Source of the DNA: Mycolicibacterium sp. CBMA 234
GTDB taxonomy: Bacteria > Actinomycetota > Actinomycetes > Mycobacteriales > Mycobacteriaceae
Direction: 5' to 3'
DNA length: 64,000 bases
Assembly (NCBI RefSeq): GCF_009729415.1
Contig: NZ_MPKW01000011.1
Location: 1 to 64,000 of the forward strand
In this document: positions 1-8,453 of the stretch, in pieces
Numbering within the stretch: the stretch's first letter is position 1
Layout of the letters: the number at the start of each line of letters is the position of its first letter
Translations under genes and position numbers: made by a program
Notes under the pieces: generated by a model
Database searches by the model: none
The model's input: the letters and a program-made list of their open reading frames with translations, nothing else
Told to the model about the DNA's origin: nothing

Positions 1-82
1 CCGCCGGCAATACGAGTTCGGTCATGAACTCGGTGAGCCTGTGCTGGTAATCCTGCGCTTTTGCCGACAACGCGAAGTCCAC
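1..82 (-). CDS. fadE: Acyl-CoA dehydrogenase, N-terminal fragment cut by the window edge
   Basis: Only the first 27 codons are present, running off the left edge. Translation from a GTG at 82-80 begins VDFALSAKAQDYQHRL, which resembles the N-terminal helix of mycobacterial FadE flavoproteins that oxidise acyl-CoA to enoyl-CoA. It starts 5 bp after the stop of the fadD gene, so the two are almost certainly co-transcribed as an activation/first-oxidation pair. The catalytic base and FAD site lie outside the window, so the assignment rests on the N-terminal pattern and context. Confidence 0.7.
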   Translation of the reverse strand, partial: MDFALSAKAQDYQHRLTEFMTELVLPA

Positions 83-87
83 GACGC

Positions 88-1647
88 TCAGCCTCCCTGC
101 ACCGGGGCCAGCCCAGCGGCGGCGCGTCGGTCCACCTTGCCGGTCGGCGTGACCGGTAGAGCATCGACGAATTCCACGATTCGTGGCTTTTTGTATGAAC
201 CCAGCTCATTTTCGGCGTAAGCGGTAACGGATGCCGCGTCGAGATCAGAACCTGATCGCCGGACCACCAGCGCCTTGACCAGTTCACCCCACGTCGGATC
301 AGCGACACCAACGACGACGACCTCACTGATCTCCGGATGGTTGCTCAGCGCGCGCTCCACCTCGGCGGGGAAGATGTTCTCACCGCCGCAGATGATCATG
401 CTCTTCTTGCGGTCGACGATATATACGTATCCGTCCTCGTCCCAGGTGCCGAGGTCGCCGCTGCGGATCCATCCGTCCCGCAATATTTCTGCGGTCTCGT
501 CGGGTTTGTTCCAGTACCCCAACATGTTTCCCGGCCCACGGTGGCAGATTTCGCCAACCGCTTTACTATCGCGAGGTACCGGGCGGTTGCCCTCGTCGAG
601 CACCACGACGGTGCTCAGCAGCGCGCTCCGGCCGCACGAGCGCAAGCGCTGCGGATGGTCTCCCGCGAGGGCTAGCCGATGATCCTCGGGACCGAGGTAC
701 GTACCCGGCCCCAACTCGGACATCCCCCACGCCTGGATCATATCCGCATCGAACAGCTCGGCGGCTTCGCGAATCACCGCTTCGCCCATCGGTGCACCCC
801 CGTATTCGACCTGCCGGACCGATGGCAGGTGGACACCGGAATCACGCACAGCGGACATCAGTTGAGGCAACATTGTTGCGACAGCGAAGAATCCGCTGAC
901 CCGCTCGGCCTGAATGATGTCGACCAGTTCTTTTGCGTTGAAGTTGGCAATCACCACCGGCCGGCCGGCGGCAAGATATGCCAGCGGCATATAGCCGACC
1001 ACGTGGAAGAGCTGTCCCAACATCAGATACACGTCTGTCTGGGCGATGCGCGCCGCAGCGAGGTAGTTCACTGCACACGCAGCATACGAACGTTGGCTGT
1101 GCACCGCACTTTTCGGGATGCCGGTCGTGCCTCCGGTGGACACTGCGAGATACGGCTTGTCCAACAGCAATCCGGTGTCCGGGATCAGAGCCGACCGCTG
1201 CCGTCCGGCGTCGACGGCGCGCGCCAACAACTCTTCGAACTCAGAGTCGTGGCCGCTATCCCATGCCACCCAGGCGCGTGCGGGGATCACAGAACTGAGT
1301 TCCGTGACCACTGCCTCGTATGTCTTTTCATAGAAGACCACGACTGGGTCGGCTTCGGTCAGCGCCTGAATGAGCTGGGCAGCGGAGAACCGCCAGTTCA
1401 GCGGGAACAGCAGTGAACCGCTCGCAGCGCAGGCTAAATAGAGTTCGACCATCTCGATGCAGTTACGCGATAGCACCGCCACTCGCTGGCCGGGCCCGAA
1501 CATGTTCAACAGACATGTTGACAGGTTGTCCACCCGCTCCGCGAGTTCACCGAAAGTCCGCGCCGCGCCACGTTGGGCGTCGATCAATGCAGGAGCATGC
1601 GGCGCATATCGAGCTGCCTTTGATCCAAGTTCTGCGATGTTGATCAA
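88..1647 (-). CDS. fadD: Acyl-CoA synthetase / AMP-dependent ligase (FadD type)
   Basis: A 519-residue ANL-superfamily ligase expected to activate a carboxylic acid to its acyl-CoA via an acyl-adenylate. The phosphate-binding loop (STGGTTGIPKS, about 170-180) is clear. Further on are the GWIRSGDLG motif, the hinge region KKSMIICGGENIFP, and the C-terminal PTGKVDR with the catalytic Lys. Length is normal for the family. The start is TTG, preceded by AGGAAG about 9 nt upstream; no ATG fits better. It leads a two-gene operon with the partial fadE. A GAGTAG-type palindrome lies about 70 bp upstream. The substrate cannot be read from sequence. Confidence 0.9.
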   Translation of the reverse strand: MINIAELGSKAARYAPHAPALIDAQRGAARTFGELAERVDNLSTCLLNMFGPGQRVAVLSRNCIEMVELYLACAASGSLLFPLNWRFSAAQLIQALTEADPVVVFYEKTYEAVVTELSSVIPARAWVAWDSGHDSEFEELLARAVDAGRQRSALIPDTGLLLDKPYLAVSTGGTTGIPKSAVHSQRSYAACAVNYLAAARIAQTDVYLMLGQLFHVVGYMPLAYLAAGRPVVIANFNAKELVDIIQAERVSGFFAVATMLPQLMSAVRDSGVHLPSVRQVEYGGAPMGEAVIREAAELFDADMIQAWGMSELGPGTYLGPEDHRLALAGDHPQRLRSCGRSALLSTVVVLDEGNRPVPRDSKAVGEICHRGPGNMLGYWNKPDETAEILRDGWIRSGDLGTWDEDGYVYIVDRKKSMIICGGENIFPAEVERALSNHPEISEVVVVGVADPTWGELVKALVVRRSGSDLDAASVTAYAENELGSYKKPRIVEFVDALPVTPTGKVDRRAAAGLAPVQGG

Positions 1648-1717
1648 CCTGATGTTCTTCCTGCGCCGTCAATGTGGATTCACCTACAGCGCACCGCATT
1701 CGGTAGCGGGTCGAGAA

Positions 1718-1732
1718 GAGTAGTTGCTACTC
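1718..1732. promoter_or_regulatory. Palindrome GAGTAG-TTG-CTACTC upstream of fadD-fadE
   Basis: A perfect 6-3-6 inverted repeat, 71 bp upstream of the fadD TTG start and downstream of the SMP-30 gene. An identical copy is at 27725-27739 and related copies are at 28381, 58524 and 63068, all intergenic. It is probably an operator for an unidentified dimeric regulator. Confidence 0.6.
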
Positions 1733-1799
1733 CGACCGCACTTTATTATCGATGTCGTTAGTTATTGCAGGTCAACGGCTCTGCGAGACCGCGCCCGTC

Positions 1800-2645
1800 C
1801 TACCTGACCGAGCAAACCGGCGCCGCCAAACCGGCGTTCGGCGCGGCGGTGACATAGACCGACCCCCCCTGTTCGTCGGGATACTCCTCGTTCACGCCAG
1901 TCAGGATGAACAGGCTGCGCAGGTCGCGTCCGCCGAAACAGATCGACGTCACCAACGGCTGCGGCACCGCCAACTCAGCGATCGCTGTTCCGTCGGCAGC
2001 CCAGCCGAGCACCACGCCCCCGCCCGCCATCGCGACATAGACCGCACCGTCGGCCGAGACAGCCAGGCCGTCGGGGATACCTTCATACCCACCGACATCG
2101 GCGAACACTCGGCGGTTTCCGGCCTCGTCGAACGCCCATATCGTCCGGCGGTAGGAATCCACGTGATAGAGGACGCTGCCATCCGGGGATACCCCCAGCC
2201 CGTTCGAGACCAGAACGTCGTCGGCCAGGACCGTAACGTCACGATCGACGTCGACCCGATAGAGCCGCCCCGGTTGTCGCTGCGCTGAATGTGCTCCTTC
2301 GTGCGGCGACGGACCGGTGCCCACCGAGCCGACAATCAGGCGTCCACGTAGGTCCGCCGTGAGATCGTTGAAAAACGTTTCGTCCTCGGCGGTTTCGAGA
2401 ACCACGGAGGTTGCGCCGTCCGTGCCCTTCACTGACACGTTGCGGCCCGTGACGACCAGACCGCCGTCTTGATGGGCAACCAAGCCGCCGATCCCCTTGC
2501 GGTGCGCGATGATCAGCTCAGCGGAACTGCCCACGTGACTACAGCAGTACACCCCGCCCCGGGTCATGTCGGAGAACAAGAGACCGCGTTCCGGATACCA
2601 TCGCGCCGCCTCCAGCAGCCCGAACCCTTCCATCAATAGCTGCAT
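1800..2645 (-). CDS. SMP-30/gluconolactonase-family beta-propeller hydrolase
   Basis: A 281-residue protein resembling the SMP-30/gluconolactonase/LRE family, six-bladed propellers that hydrolyse lactones or esters using one divalent metal. The expected metal-site landmarks are present: an early Glu in LLEAARW, the FNDLTAD motif, SNGLGVSPDG and PDGLAVS. The start at 2645 is preferred over the ATG at 2654, because AAGGAG sits 9 nt before the former and directly abuts the latter. It is the last gene of an operon after the P450 and CoA-transferase (15 bp gap), so it may open a lactone produced by oxidation in the same pathway. There is no recognisable signal peptide, so it is probably cytoplasmic. 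Confidence 0.82.
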   Translation of the reverse strand: MQLLMEGFGLLEAARWYPERGLLFSDMTRGGVYCCSHVGSSAELIIAHRKGIGGLVAHQDGGLVVTGRNVSVKGTDGATSVVLETAEDETFFNDLTADLRGRLIVGSVGTGPSPHEGAHSAQRQPGRLYRVDVDRDVTVLADDVLVSNGLGVSPDGSVLYHVDSYRRTIWAFDEAGNRRVFADVGGYEGIPDGLAVSADGAVYVAMAGGGVVLGWAADGTAIAELAVPQPLVTSICFGGRDLRSLFILTGVNEEYPDEQGGSVYVTAAPNAGLAAPVCSVR

Positions 2646-2660
2646 ATGTTTCATCTCCTT

Positions 2661-3908
2661 CTACAGTCCGAGTCGTCGCACTGCCGCGCGCAACTCATCA
2701 CGGTGCTCGGGTGCTGCCACCGCAACCAGCCGCATCGCTCGTTCGCCTTCACTCACCCCGCGCAGCTCTGCTGCGCCGTACTCGGTGATCACCACATCGA
2801 CATCGCTGCGGGCAGCTGTGATCCGCTGCACCGCCGGGACGACGCGGCTGATGCCGCCGCGGGCTGTTGCCGGCAGTGCAACAATCGATCGACCGCCTGC
2901 CGCGCGGACTGCAGGGCGCATGTAATCCACCGAACCTCCGATGCCGCCGAGATAGCGTCCCCCGGCGACCTCCGAATTGATCTGACCGAACAGATCCACC
3001 TCGATGGCCGAATTGATGCTGATGAAGTTGTCGATCGAGGTGATCACCGCGGCGTCGTGGGTGTAGTCAACTGATCGCAATTGCAGATGAGGGCTCGTTG
3101 CCGCCAGTGCCACCGCACCCGGGCCGCCGAGTATCGACCCCGTCACGGTCAACCCGGTATCGATTGGCTTGCAGGCATTGGTGACCACGCCGTCGCGCAT
3201 CAACTCCAGGATCGTTTCACCGATCATCCCTGCGTGAACAGCCAGATCACGCCGGTCGGCCACCGACGCCAACACAGCGTCCCCGAGCTTGCCGACACCG
3301 ATCTGGATGCAGCTGCCGTCGCGGACGTAAGCGGCAACCCGTTTGCCGATGGTCTGTTCAATGGCCGACGGCCGTCCACGCGGATAGTCCGGCAACGGCC
3401 GGTCAGACTCGACTACGGCATCGAAGCGGTCGAACGGAATGCCTGTGTCGCCTGGTAGTCGGGGCACATTCGGGTTGATCTCGGCGAACACCGTGCTGGC
3501 AGCGGACACCGCCGGCCAGATGTAGTCCGATGCCGCACCCAGGCTGCACATGCCATCGACATCGGGCGGGCTGACCAGGACGAGCGCGATATCCGGCCGC
3601 AACGGGCCGCGAGTCATCGACCAGCCCAGTTCCGACATGTGGCAGGGAACAAGCTGTAATCGACGCTGCGCCAACAGCTTCGCATTCGTTCCCATACCGA
3701 CAAAGCTGATCAAGTCGACCTCGTCGGGCGTCTGCTCCAGTACCGATGTCAGGCTCATGCCGGTGAACAGCCGAGTGCCCGTCACATTGTGCGGGCGCGC
3801 GAACAATGTCTCGATCAGGGCGGTCGGCTCACCGAGCACCTGGCCGGCGACCATCAAATCGCCCGGTCGAATCCCGTCGGATAGGGCCCGGCATAAATCT
3901 CCACGCAT
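2661..3908 (-). CDS. Acetyl-CoA hydrolase/4-hydroxybutyrate CoA-transferase family protein
   Basis: A 415-residue protein of the acetyl-CoA hydrolase/transferase family. These enzymes move CoA between acyl groups through a glutamyl-CoA intermediate. The sequence INSAIEVDLFGQ carries the expected catalytic Glu (E303), followed by the glycine-rich GGIGGSVDY segment. The usual HxE-type motif near residue 225 reads HAGMIGE here, a deviation. It lies between the P450 and SMP-30 genes, the upstream gap containing a 15-bp perfect hairpin. In context it may activate or recycle a carboxylate product. Substrate unknown. Confidence 0.83.
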   Translation of the reverse strand: MRGDLCRALSDGIRPGDLMVAGQVLGEPTALIETLFARPHNVTGTRLFTGMSLTSVLEQTPDEVDLISFVGMGTNAKLLAQRRLQLVPCHMSELGWSMTRGPLRPDIALVLVSPPDVDGMCSLGAASDYIWPAVSAASTVFAEINPNVPRLPGDTGIPFDRFDAVVESDRPLPDYPRGRPSAIEQTIGKRVAAYVRDGSCIQIGVGKLGDAVLASVADRRDLAVHAGMIGETILELMRDGVVTNACKPIDTGLTVTGSILGGPGAVALAATSPHLQLRSVDYTHDAAVITSIDNFISINSAIEVDLFGQINSEVAGGRYLGGIGGSVDYMRPAVRAAGGRSIVALPATARGGISRVVPAVQRITAARSDVDVVITEYGAAELRGVSEGERAMRLVAVAAPEHRDELRAAVRRLGL

Positions 3909-3926
3909 AGTCAGACCGATCCAGCG

Positions 3927-3960
3927 GTCGCCGTGGCCGGGGCGTCCCGGCCACGGCGAC
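3927..3960 (-). terminator. Strong hairpin between P450 and CoA-transferase genes
   Basis: A 15-bp perfect stem (left arm 3927-3941, right arm 3946-3960) with a four-base GCGT loop sits directly after the P450 stop codon. No T-run follows on the minus strand, so it is not a classical intrinsic terminator. It could reduce read-through or protect the 3' end of the P450 transcript. Confidence 0.5.
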
Positions 3961-3963
3961 TCA

Positions 3964-5187
3964 TCAGACCGTCGCCGCCAGACCGGCAGCCGAAACCGGT
4001 GTGAACGTCACCGGCAGTGACTTCACCGAATGCACGCCCTGGATACCGCGGAATTCCACTGCCTCGGGGGCGATCTCGTAGTCCGGGATGGTGTCGAGAA
4101 TCTCTTCGAGCAACACCCGCATCTCCATTCGAGCCAGACCGGCGCCTTGGCAAAGGTGGATACCCGAACTGAACGCGACATGCCGTTTGGCGTTAGGGCG
4201 ATCTATGTCGAAGACGTCCGCATCGGGGAACATCTCCTCATCGCGGTTACCCGCGGCGTACAACACCATCACCTTGTCGCCTGCCTTCATCTCGGCGCCG
4301 CCGAGCACAGTGTCCTCGGCGACGGTACGCGCAAGATGCAGCACCGGCGAGTCCAGTCGCAGCAGTTCCTCAATTGCCTTGGGGATCAAGGTGCGATCGT
4401 CGATCAGTCGTGCCCGCGTGTCCGGGTTGAGCCCCAGACGCCACAGCAGGAAAGTCATTCCGCCGACGGTGGTCTCGTGTCCGGCGATCAGGAAGAAGAA
4501 CGCCACGCCGAGCATTTCCTCGATCGCCAGAGGCCGCCCGTCGATGGTTCCATTGACGAGGTCGGTCAGCAGATCTTCTTTGGGATTCTGCTTGCGATCT
4601 TCGAGGTGCTTGGTCAGATAGGTGACGAACTCAAGGGCAGCCGCGGCATTGGCCTCCTCCTGTTTGAGTTCGGCTGTCACAAGCAGCTCATCACTGATGT
4701 GGGCAAACCACGGTGCGTCCTCGCGCGGGAAACCCATCATGTCGGCGATGACATAGGCCGGGATCGGCTGAGCGAGTTCGGTGGCGAGGTCGGCCTGCCC
4801 CTTCTCGATGAAGGCTGCCAACTTCTCTCGGACGATCCCGCGGACTGATGCCTCAAGGCCGGTAACCGCGTTCGAGGTGAAGAATCGCGCCGTGAGCTTG
4901 CGCCACTTGGAGTGATCTGGCGGATCTGCCTCATTGGGCGGAAATTTGATCGGGAAGCCAGTGGGCGGGATCGTGGTGCCCTCACCGGAGATGAAGACGC
5001 CCGGATTGCCTAGCATCTCCTTGAGATCGGCGTAACGGCTGACCACCCAGTGGCCGCCGTAGGCTTCCGACCACCGTGGCGGACCCTTGCGCAGTTCCGC
5101 GTAAACGGCCGCCCGGTCCTGTCGCACTCGTTCGTCACTGAAGTCGAAGTTCTCTGCGAGTTCTTCGACGGTGCCGGTATCGGCCAT
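3964..5187 (-). CDS. Cytochrome P450
   Basis: A 407-residue soluble class I-type P450 monooxygenase. The I-helix oxygen-activation motif is AGHETT (235-240), the ExxR motif is ELLR (274-277), and the haem loop FSSGIHLCQG supplies the thiolate ligand Cys346. The ATG at 5187 is preferred because AGAGGGTGG precedes it; the upstream GTG at 5196 would overlap that site. It is the first gene of the P450/CoA-transferase/SMP-30 operon and diverges from a membrane-protein operon across a shared GTCAAC-N6-GTTGAC operator. No ferredoxin gene is adjacent, so electrons probably come from elsewhere, possibly the redox genes at 40-42 kb. Confidence 0.95.
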   Translation of the reverse strand: MADTGTVEELAENFDFSDERVRQDRAAVYAELRKGPPRWSEAYGGHWVVSRYADLKEMLGNPGVFISGEGTTIPPTGFPIKFPPNEADPPDHSKWRKLTARFFTSNAVTGLEASVRGIVREKLAAFIEKGQADLATELAQPIPAYVIADMMGFPREDAPWFAHISDELLVTAELKQEEANAAAALEFVTYLTKHLEDRKQNPKEDLLTDLVNGTIDGRPLAIEEMLGVAFFFLIAGHETTVGGMTFLLWRLGLNPDTRARLIDDRTLIPKAIEELLRLDSPVLHLARTVAEDTVLGGAEMKAGDKVMVLYAAGNRDEEMFPDADVFDIDRPNAKRHVAFSSGIHLCQGAGLARMEMRVLLEEILDTIPDYEIAPEAVEFRGIQGVHSVKSLPVTFTPVSAAGLAATV

Positions 5188-5298
5188 TGATACCACCCTC
5201 TAAAGGTCAGAAGTTCTGGGTCACTACATCCTTCCCCGCCCCGCCGCGGTACCCGCGACGGAGGGGATGACCCATTGCAACACCGACCAACCCGAGCT

Positions 5299-5316
5299 GT
5301 CAACTCTGATGTTGAC
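5299..5316. promoter_or_regulatory. GTCAAC-N6-GTTGAC operator with rightward promoter
   Basis: Perfect copy (GTCAAC TCTGAT GTTGAC) between the divergent P450 and membrane-protein operons. Rightward, TTGACT (5312-5317) is followed after 18 bp by TACTCT (5336-5341), a plausible -35/-10 pair, so the right half-site would be part of the promoter. Confidence 0.75.
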
Positions 5317-5406
5317 TCGGCTTCGAACGAACGCCTACTCTCATCGCCAACGCTGATCGCGGCCGCCGACCAGGCCGGCCGCGCAACCCGGCAAGAGGAG
5401 ACTTCC

Positions 5407-6120
5407 GTGCAACCAGCCCTGCAGCGTGCCTGTGCGTGGTGCGGAATCGGCTTCCTGGTAGTGCTTTTCGTGATGTTTATGATCGTTGCGGGCCTGATCC
5501 CGCCACTGTCACCGACATCGACCGCCGACCAGATCAGTCGGCACATGATCGACAACAAGCTCCGTATCCGGTGGGGTGTCGCACTGATGCTGGTGACATC
5601 GGCGTTGATCGTTCCGTTCAACGCCGCACTGACGCTGCGCATCCGGCGCGCCGAAGGCGGCCGGTGGGGCATCTTGTCGATCACCCAGATCCTGGCCGCC
5701 GCAGCGCTTTACCCGGCAGGGTTCTACTGCCCGTTGATGGTGCTGGCATGCGCGACATTCCGGCCCGAGAGTCGGTCCCCGGAACTCACGCTGGCACTGG
5801 ACGATCTGTTCTGGTTGATGCTTATCGGGTTCGTGGGCACGCTGGTGTTACAAGCTGTAGTGATCGCCGCCGCGACATTCACCGATACCTCGGCGACACC
5901 GACATTCCCGCGCTGGTTCGGCTACTTCAACATCTGGTACGCCATACTCGCCGCACCCGCCGCTCTCGTGGTCGTGTTCAACGACGGACCGCTGTCCTGG
6001 AACGGTGTATTCGCCTTCTGGGTTCCACTCGGCGCCTTCGCCGGTTGGTACATCGCGCTGGTGGTGTTGATGCTGCGCGCGATCGACGTGGAGGCGGCCG
6101 AGCTGACACCGAATGCGTGA
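5407..6120 (+). CDS. Polytopic membrane protein of unknown function
   Basis: A 237-residue hydrophobic protein with about six predicted membrane segments. The first follows a short N-terminus (WCGIGFLVVLFVMFMIVAG) and the last lies near the C-terminus (AGWYIALVVLMLRA). The GTG at 5407 is chosen because GAGGAG lies 7 nt upstream; longer frames would run into the operator at 5299. It overlaps the COX3-like gene by 8 bp and is divergent from the P450, so it belongs to an operon predicted to be induced with it. No family is recognised; a membrane carrier or oxidase accessory role would be a guess. Confidence 0.7.
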   Translation: MQPALQRACAWCGIGFLVVLFVMFMIVAGLIPPLSPTSTADQISRHMIDNKLRIRWGVALMLVTSALIVPFNAALTLRIRRAEGGRWGILSITQILAAAALYPAGFYCPLMVLACATFRPESRSPELTLALDDLFWLMLIGFVGTLVLQAVVIAAATFTDTSATPTFPRWFGYFNIWYAILAAPAALVVVFNDGPLSWNGVFAFWVPLGAFAGWYIALVVLMLRAIDVEAAELTPNA

Positions 6121-6673
6121 GCGGACGCTACCCGGCGAGGCCGGCACCTGGGTGTTCCTCATGGGTGACATGTTGGTGTTCGGCATCTTCTTCTCCACCT
6201 TCCTAGTGGAGCGCGCCAAGGCCCCGGAGCAGTTCGACATGGCACGACGTACATTGCACACCGGTATCGGTGCAACGAATACCTTTGTCCTGCTGACGAG
6301 TTCACTTATGGTGGTGATCGCGATCGGCGCTCTGCGGTCCGGCAGAGTGACAACGACGCGTGGCGCGACGCTGGTCGCGATGGGCTGCGGCGCCGCATTC
6401 GTCGGACTCAAAACCGTCGAATACACACTGATGTCGATCGATCATCACGGCGCCGGCAGCGGGACGTTCTATCTGTACTACTTCGTCCTCACCGGCCTGC
6501 ATCTAGTACACGTCTGCCTGGGTCTGGCGGCGTTGGCGTTCATCTACACCCAGGCCGCGCGCCCGGCCCTGAGCCCGACCCGCGCGGCGGTCGTCGAGGG
6601 CGCCTCGTGCTTCTGGCACCTCGTCGACCTGCTGTGGGTCGTCCTGTTCCCGTTGCTCTACCTGGTGAGTTGA
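6113..6673 (+). CDS. Cytochrome c oxidase subunit III-like (NorE-type) membrane protein
   Basis: A 186-residue protein with about five membrane segments and the subunit III pattern (GEAGTWVFLMGDMLVFGIFF near the start; FWHLVDLLWVVLFPLLYL at the end). Subunit III normally stabilises haem-copper oxidases; the shorter NorE-type relatives accompany nitric oxide reductases. No subunit I or II gene is nearby, so it is an orphan. The ATG overlaps the upstream gene by 8 bp, indicating translational coupling, and a small COX4-like gene follows after 9 bp. Confidence 0.85.
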   Translation: MRERTLPGEAGTWVFLMGDMLVFGIFFSTFLVERAKAPEQFDMARRTLHTGIGATNTFVLLTSSLMVVIAIGALRSGRVTTTRGATLVAMGCGAAFVGLKTVEYTLMSIDHHGAGSGTFYLYYFVLTGLHLVHVCLGLAALAFIYTQAARPALSPTRAAVVEGASCFWHLVDLLWVVLFPLLYLVS

Positions 6674-6682
6674 GCCTTCGCG

Positions 6683-6946
6683 ATGGTCAGAATCCTATGT
6701 ACCCGAGCTGGTTTCAGCTGGCTACTGCTGATCGGGGCAACCGTGTTGTCAACCCTGCTGGGTATCGAACACGGCCTCGGCGATCATGTCGCCGTGGTGG
6801 TGCTCGGACTAGCCGCAGCGAAGATCCGTCTCATCGGATTGGATTTCATGGAGTTGCGGCGCGCACCCGTCGCCCTACGGGCCGCCTTCGAAACGTACTG
6901 CGCCACCCTGTGGTTGGTGCTATCGAGCCTCTACCTGTGGCTCTGA
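6683..6946 (+). CDS. Small membrane protein, cytochrome c oxidase subunit IV-like (NorF-like)
   Basis: An 87-residue protein with three hydrophobic segments and the basic stretch KIRLIGLDFMELRRAP, typical of prokaryotic COX4/NorF-like subunits. It follows the COX3-like gene by 9 bp, the arrangement seen for NorE-NorF pairs. Its 3' end overlaps the convergent ribBA stop by 27 bp. A role in assembling or tuning a membrane oxidase is inferred from the family only. Confidence 0.75.
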   Translation: MVRILCTRAGFSWLLLIGATVLSTLLGIEHGLGDHVAVVVLGLAAAKIRLIGLDFMELRRAPVALRAAFETYCATLWLVLSSLYLWL

Positions 6947-8197
6947 ATGGGGCAGGTGGCGGTCGGCCGATCCGGCACGCTCATCGGAGTCGAGTTGGTG
7001 GCCCATCCGGGTCTGCTTGGTCCACAGGTACCGCAGATTGTCCGCCGACGGCGTGGTGATCAACGGGACCCGCTCGACAACGTCAATTCCGTTGTCACGC
7101 ATGCCGGTGACTTTCACCGCGTTGTTCGTCAGCAAGCGGATGCGCTGGATGCCCAGCGTCTTGAGGACCGCCGCCGCGCCCGCATACTCACGCGCGTCGT
7201 CGCGGTATCCCAGCGCCAGGTTCGCATCGACCGTGTCGAGACCCTCATCCTGCAGCGCATAAGCCCGCAGCTTTGGCAACAGTCCGATGCCTCGGCCCTC
7301 GTGCCCGCGGACATAGACGATGGCACCAACGCCCTCGCCGGAGATCTGCTTCATGGACATCTGCAACTGCTCACCGCAGTCACAGCGCACCGAGCCAAGC
7401 GCATCGCCGGTCAGGCACTCGGAGTGCAGCCGGACCAGCAGCGGCTCATCTCCGGGCAGCTCACCGCGCATCAACACGACGTACTCAAGACCGTCTGCAC
7501 CCCGGAATCCAAAGGTGCGCCAGTCTCCATGGCGACTGGGCAACACCGTCTCCGCAGCGAGCCGCACCAGCGCACTACCCGCCGCGGCCGACTGATCTGC
7601 CCAATGCGGACGCGCGCGCAGGTAGTCCGCGATCTCGGCGACGGACACCATCGGAAGTCCGTGCCACTCGGCGAATGCCCTCAACACCTCACCGCGCGCC
7701 ATGGTGCCGTCGTCGTTGAGGATTTCGCAGATGACACCGGCTGGCGTACGACCAGCCAGCCTCGCCAGGTCTACCGAGGCCTCCGTATGGCCGCGCCTCG
7801 CCAGCACACCGCCCGGGGTGTACCGCAGCGGGAACACGTGTCCGGGGCGACGGAAATCCGAAGGCACGCTGTTGGCGTCGATGGCCCGCCGGATGGTGGC
7901 CGCCCTATCGGCTGCACTGATTCCGGTGCTGCCCGGGATATCGAGGTCGATGCTGACGGTGAAGTTGGTCTCCGAACTGCCGCCCGGCACCATCGGGCCC
8001 AGTTCGAGCGTGTCCAACCGGTGCGGTTCCATCGCGACACAGACCAAACCGCGACCATGGACCGCCATGAACGCGATCGTCTCCGGCGTCACCGCGTCAG
8101 CCGCGATCACGAGATCGCCTTCGTTCTCCCGATCGGTGTCATCGGTGACAACCACGAGACCACCACGCCGAATCGCATCAATCGCTGTCTCAATCAT
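6920..8197 (-). CDS. ribBA: Bifunctional 3,4-dihydroxy-2-butanone-4-phosphate synthase / GTP cyclohydrolase II
   Basis: The protein has an N-terminal RibB domain (ENEGD acidic loop, RRGHTEASVDLARL) and a C-terminal RibA domain (LHSECLTGDALGSVRCDCGEQL zinc cysteines; GHEGRGIGL). Together they start riboflavin synthesis from ribulose-5-phosphate and GTP. The ATG at 8197 is preferred over 8203. TTGACT (8233-8228, minus) and TAGCGT (8210-8205) form a 17-bp-spaced promoter whose transcript would start at about 8197, giving a leaderless mRNA, and no Shine-Dalgarno is visible. The operator supplies the -35. Placement outside a riboflavin operon but inside this regulon suggests extra flavin supply for the flavoenzymes. 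Confidence 0.93.
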   Translation of the reverse strand: MIETAIDAIRRGGLVVVTDDTDRENEGDLVIAADAVTPETIAFMAVHGRGLVCVAMEPHRLDTLELGPMVPGGSSETNFTVSIDLDIPGSTGISAADRAATIRRAIDANSVPSDFRRPGHVFPLRYTPGGVLARRGHTEASVDLARLAGRTPAGVICEILNDDGTMARGEVLRAFAEWHGLPMVSVAEIADYLRARPHWADQSAAAGSALVRLAAETVLPSRHGDWRTFGFRGADGLEYVVLMRGELPGDEPLLVRLHSECLTGDALGSVRCDCGEQLQMSMKQISGEGVGAIVYVRGHEGRGIGLLPKLRAYALQDEGLDTVDANLALGYRDDAREYAGAAAVLKTLGIQRIRLLTNNAVKVTGMRDNGIDVVERVPLITTPSADNLRYLWTKQTRMGHQLDSDERAGSADRHLPHSEPQVEAR

Positions 8198-8228
8198 GCC
8201 CATCACGCTACGACCGCCCGGCCGATCA

Positions 8229-8246
8229 GTCAACACGTGTGTTGAT
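8229..8246. promoter_or_regulatory. GTCAAC-N6-GTTGAT operator at the ribBA promoter
   Basis: One mismatch from the consensus. On the minus strand its TTGACT is 17 bp from TAGCGT, giving the leaderless ribBA promoter. A weaker second copy (GTCAAC-N6-GTTTGT) lies at 8299-8316 on the side of the LuxR-type regulator. Confidence 0.7.
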
Positions 8247-8453
8247 GCCGTCCACCGATGCACAACCGGTGACAGCGCCCCACCGGAGCAACCTCCCTGT
8301 CAACACCCACGTTTGTTGCAGCGTCGACGGCAATCGGGCGGGGTCTGATCGATGCGGCGATGTGACCGACGCAACACTTGGAGTACGGTTAGATCGAGAT
8401 TGCTATGCCCAGTTCGTCACAGCGACGAAGGACGCAGGCCGGAATTGGAATCT

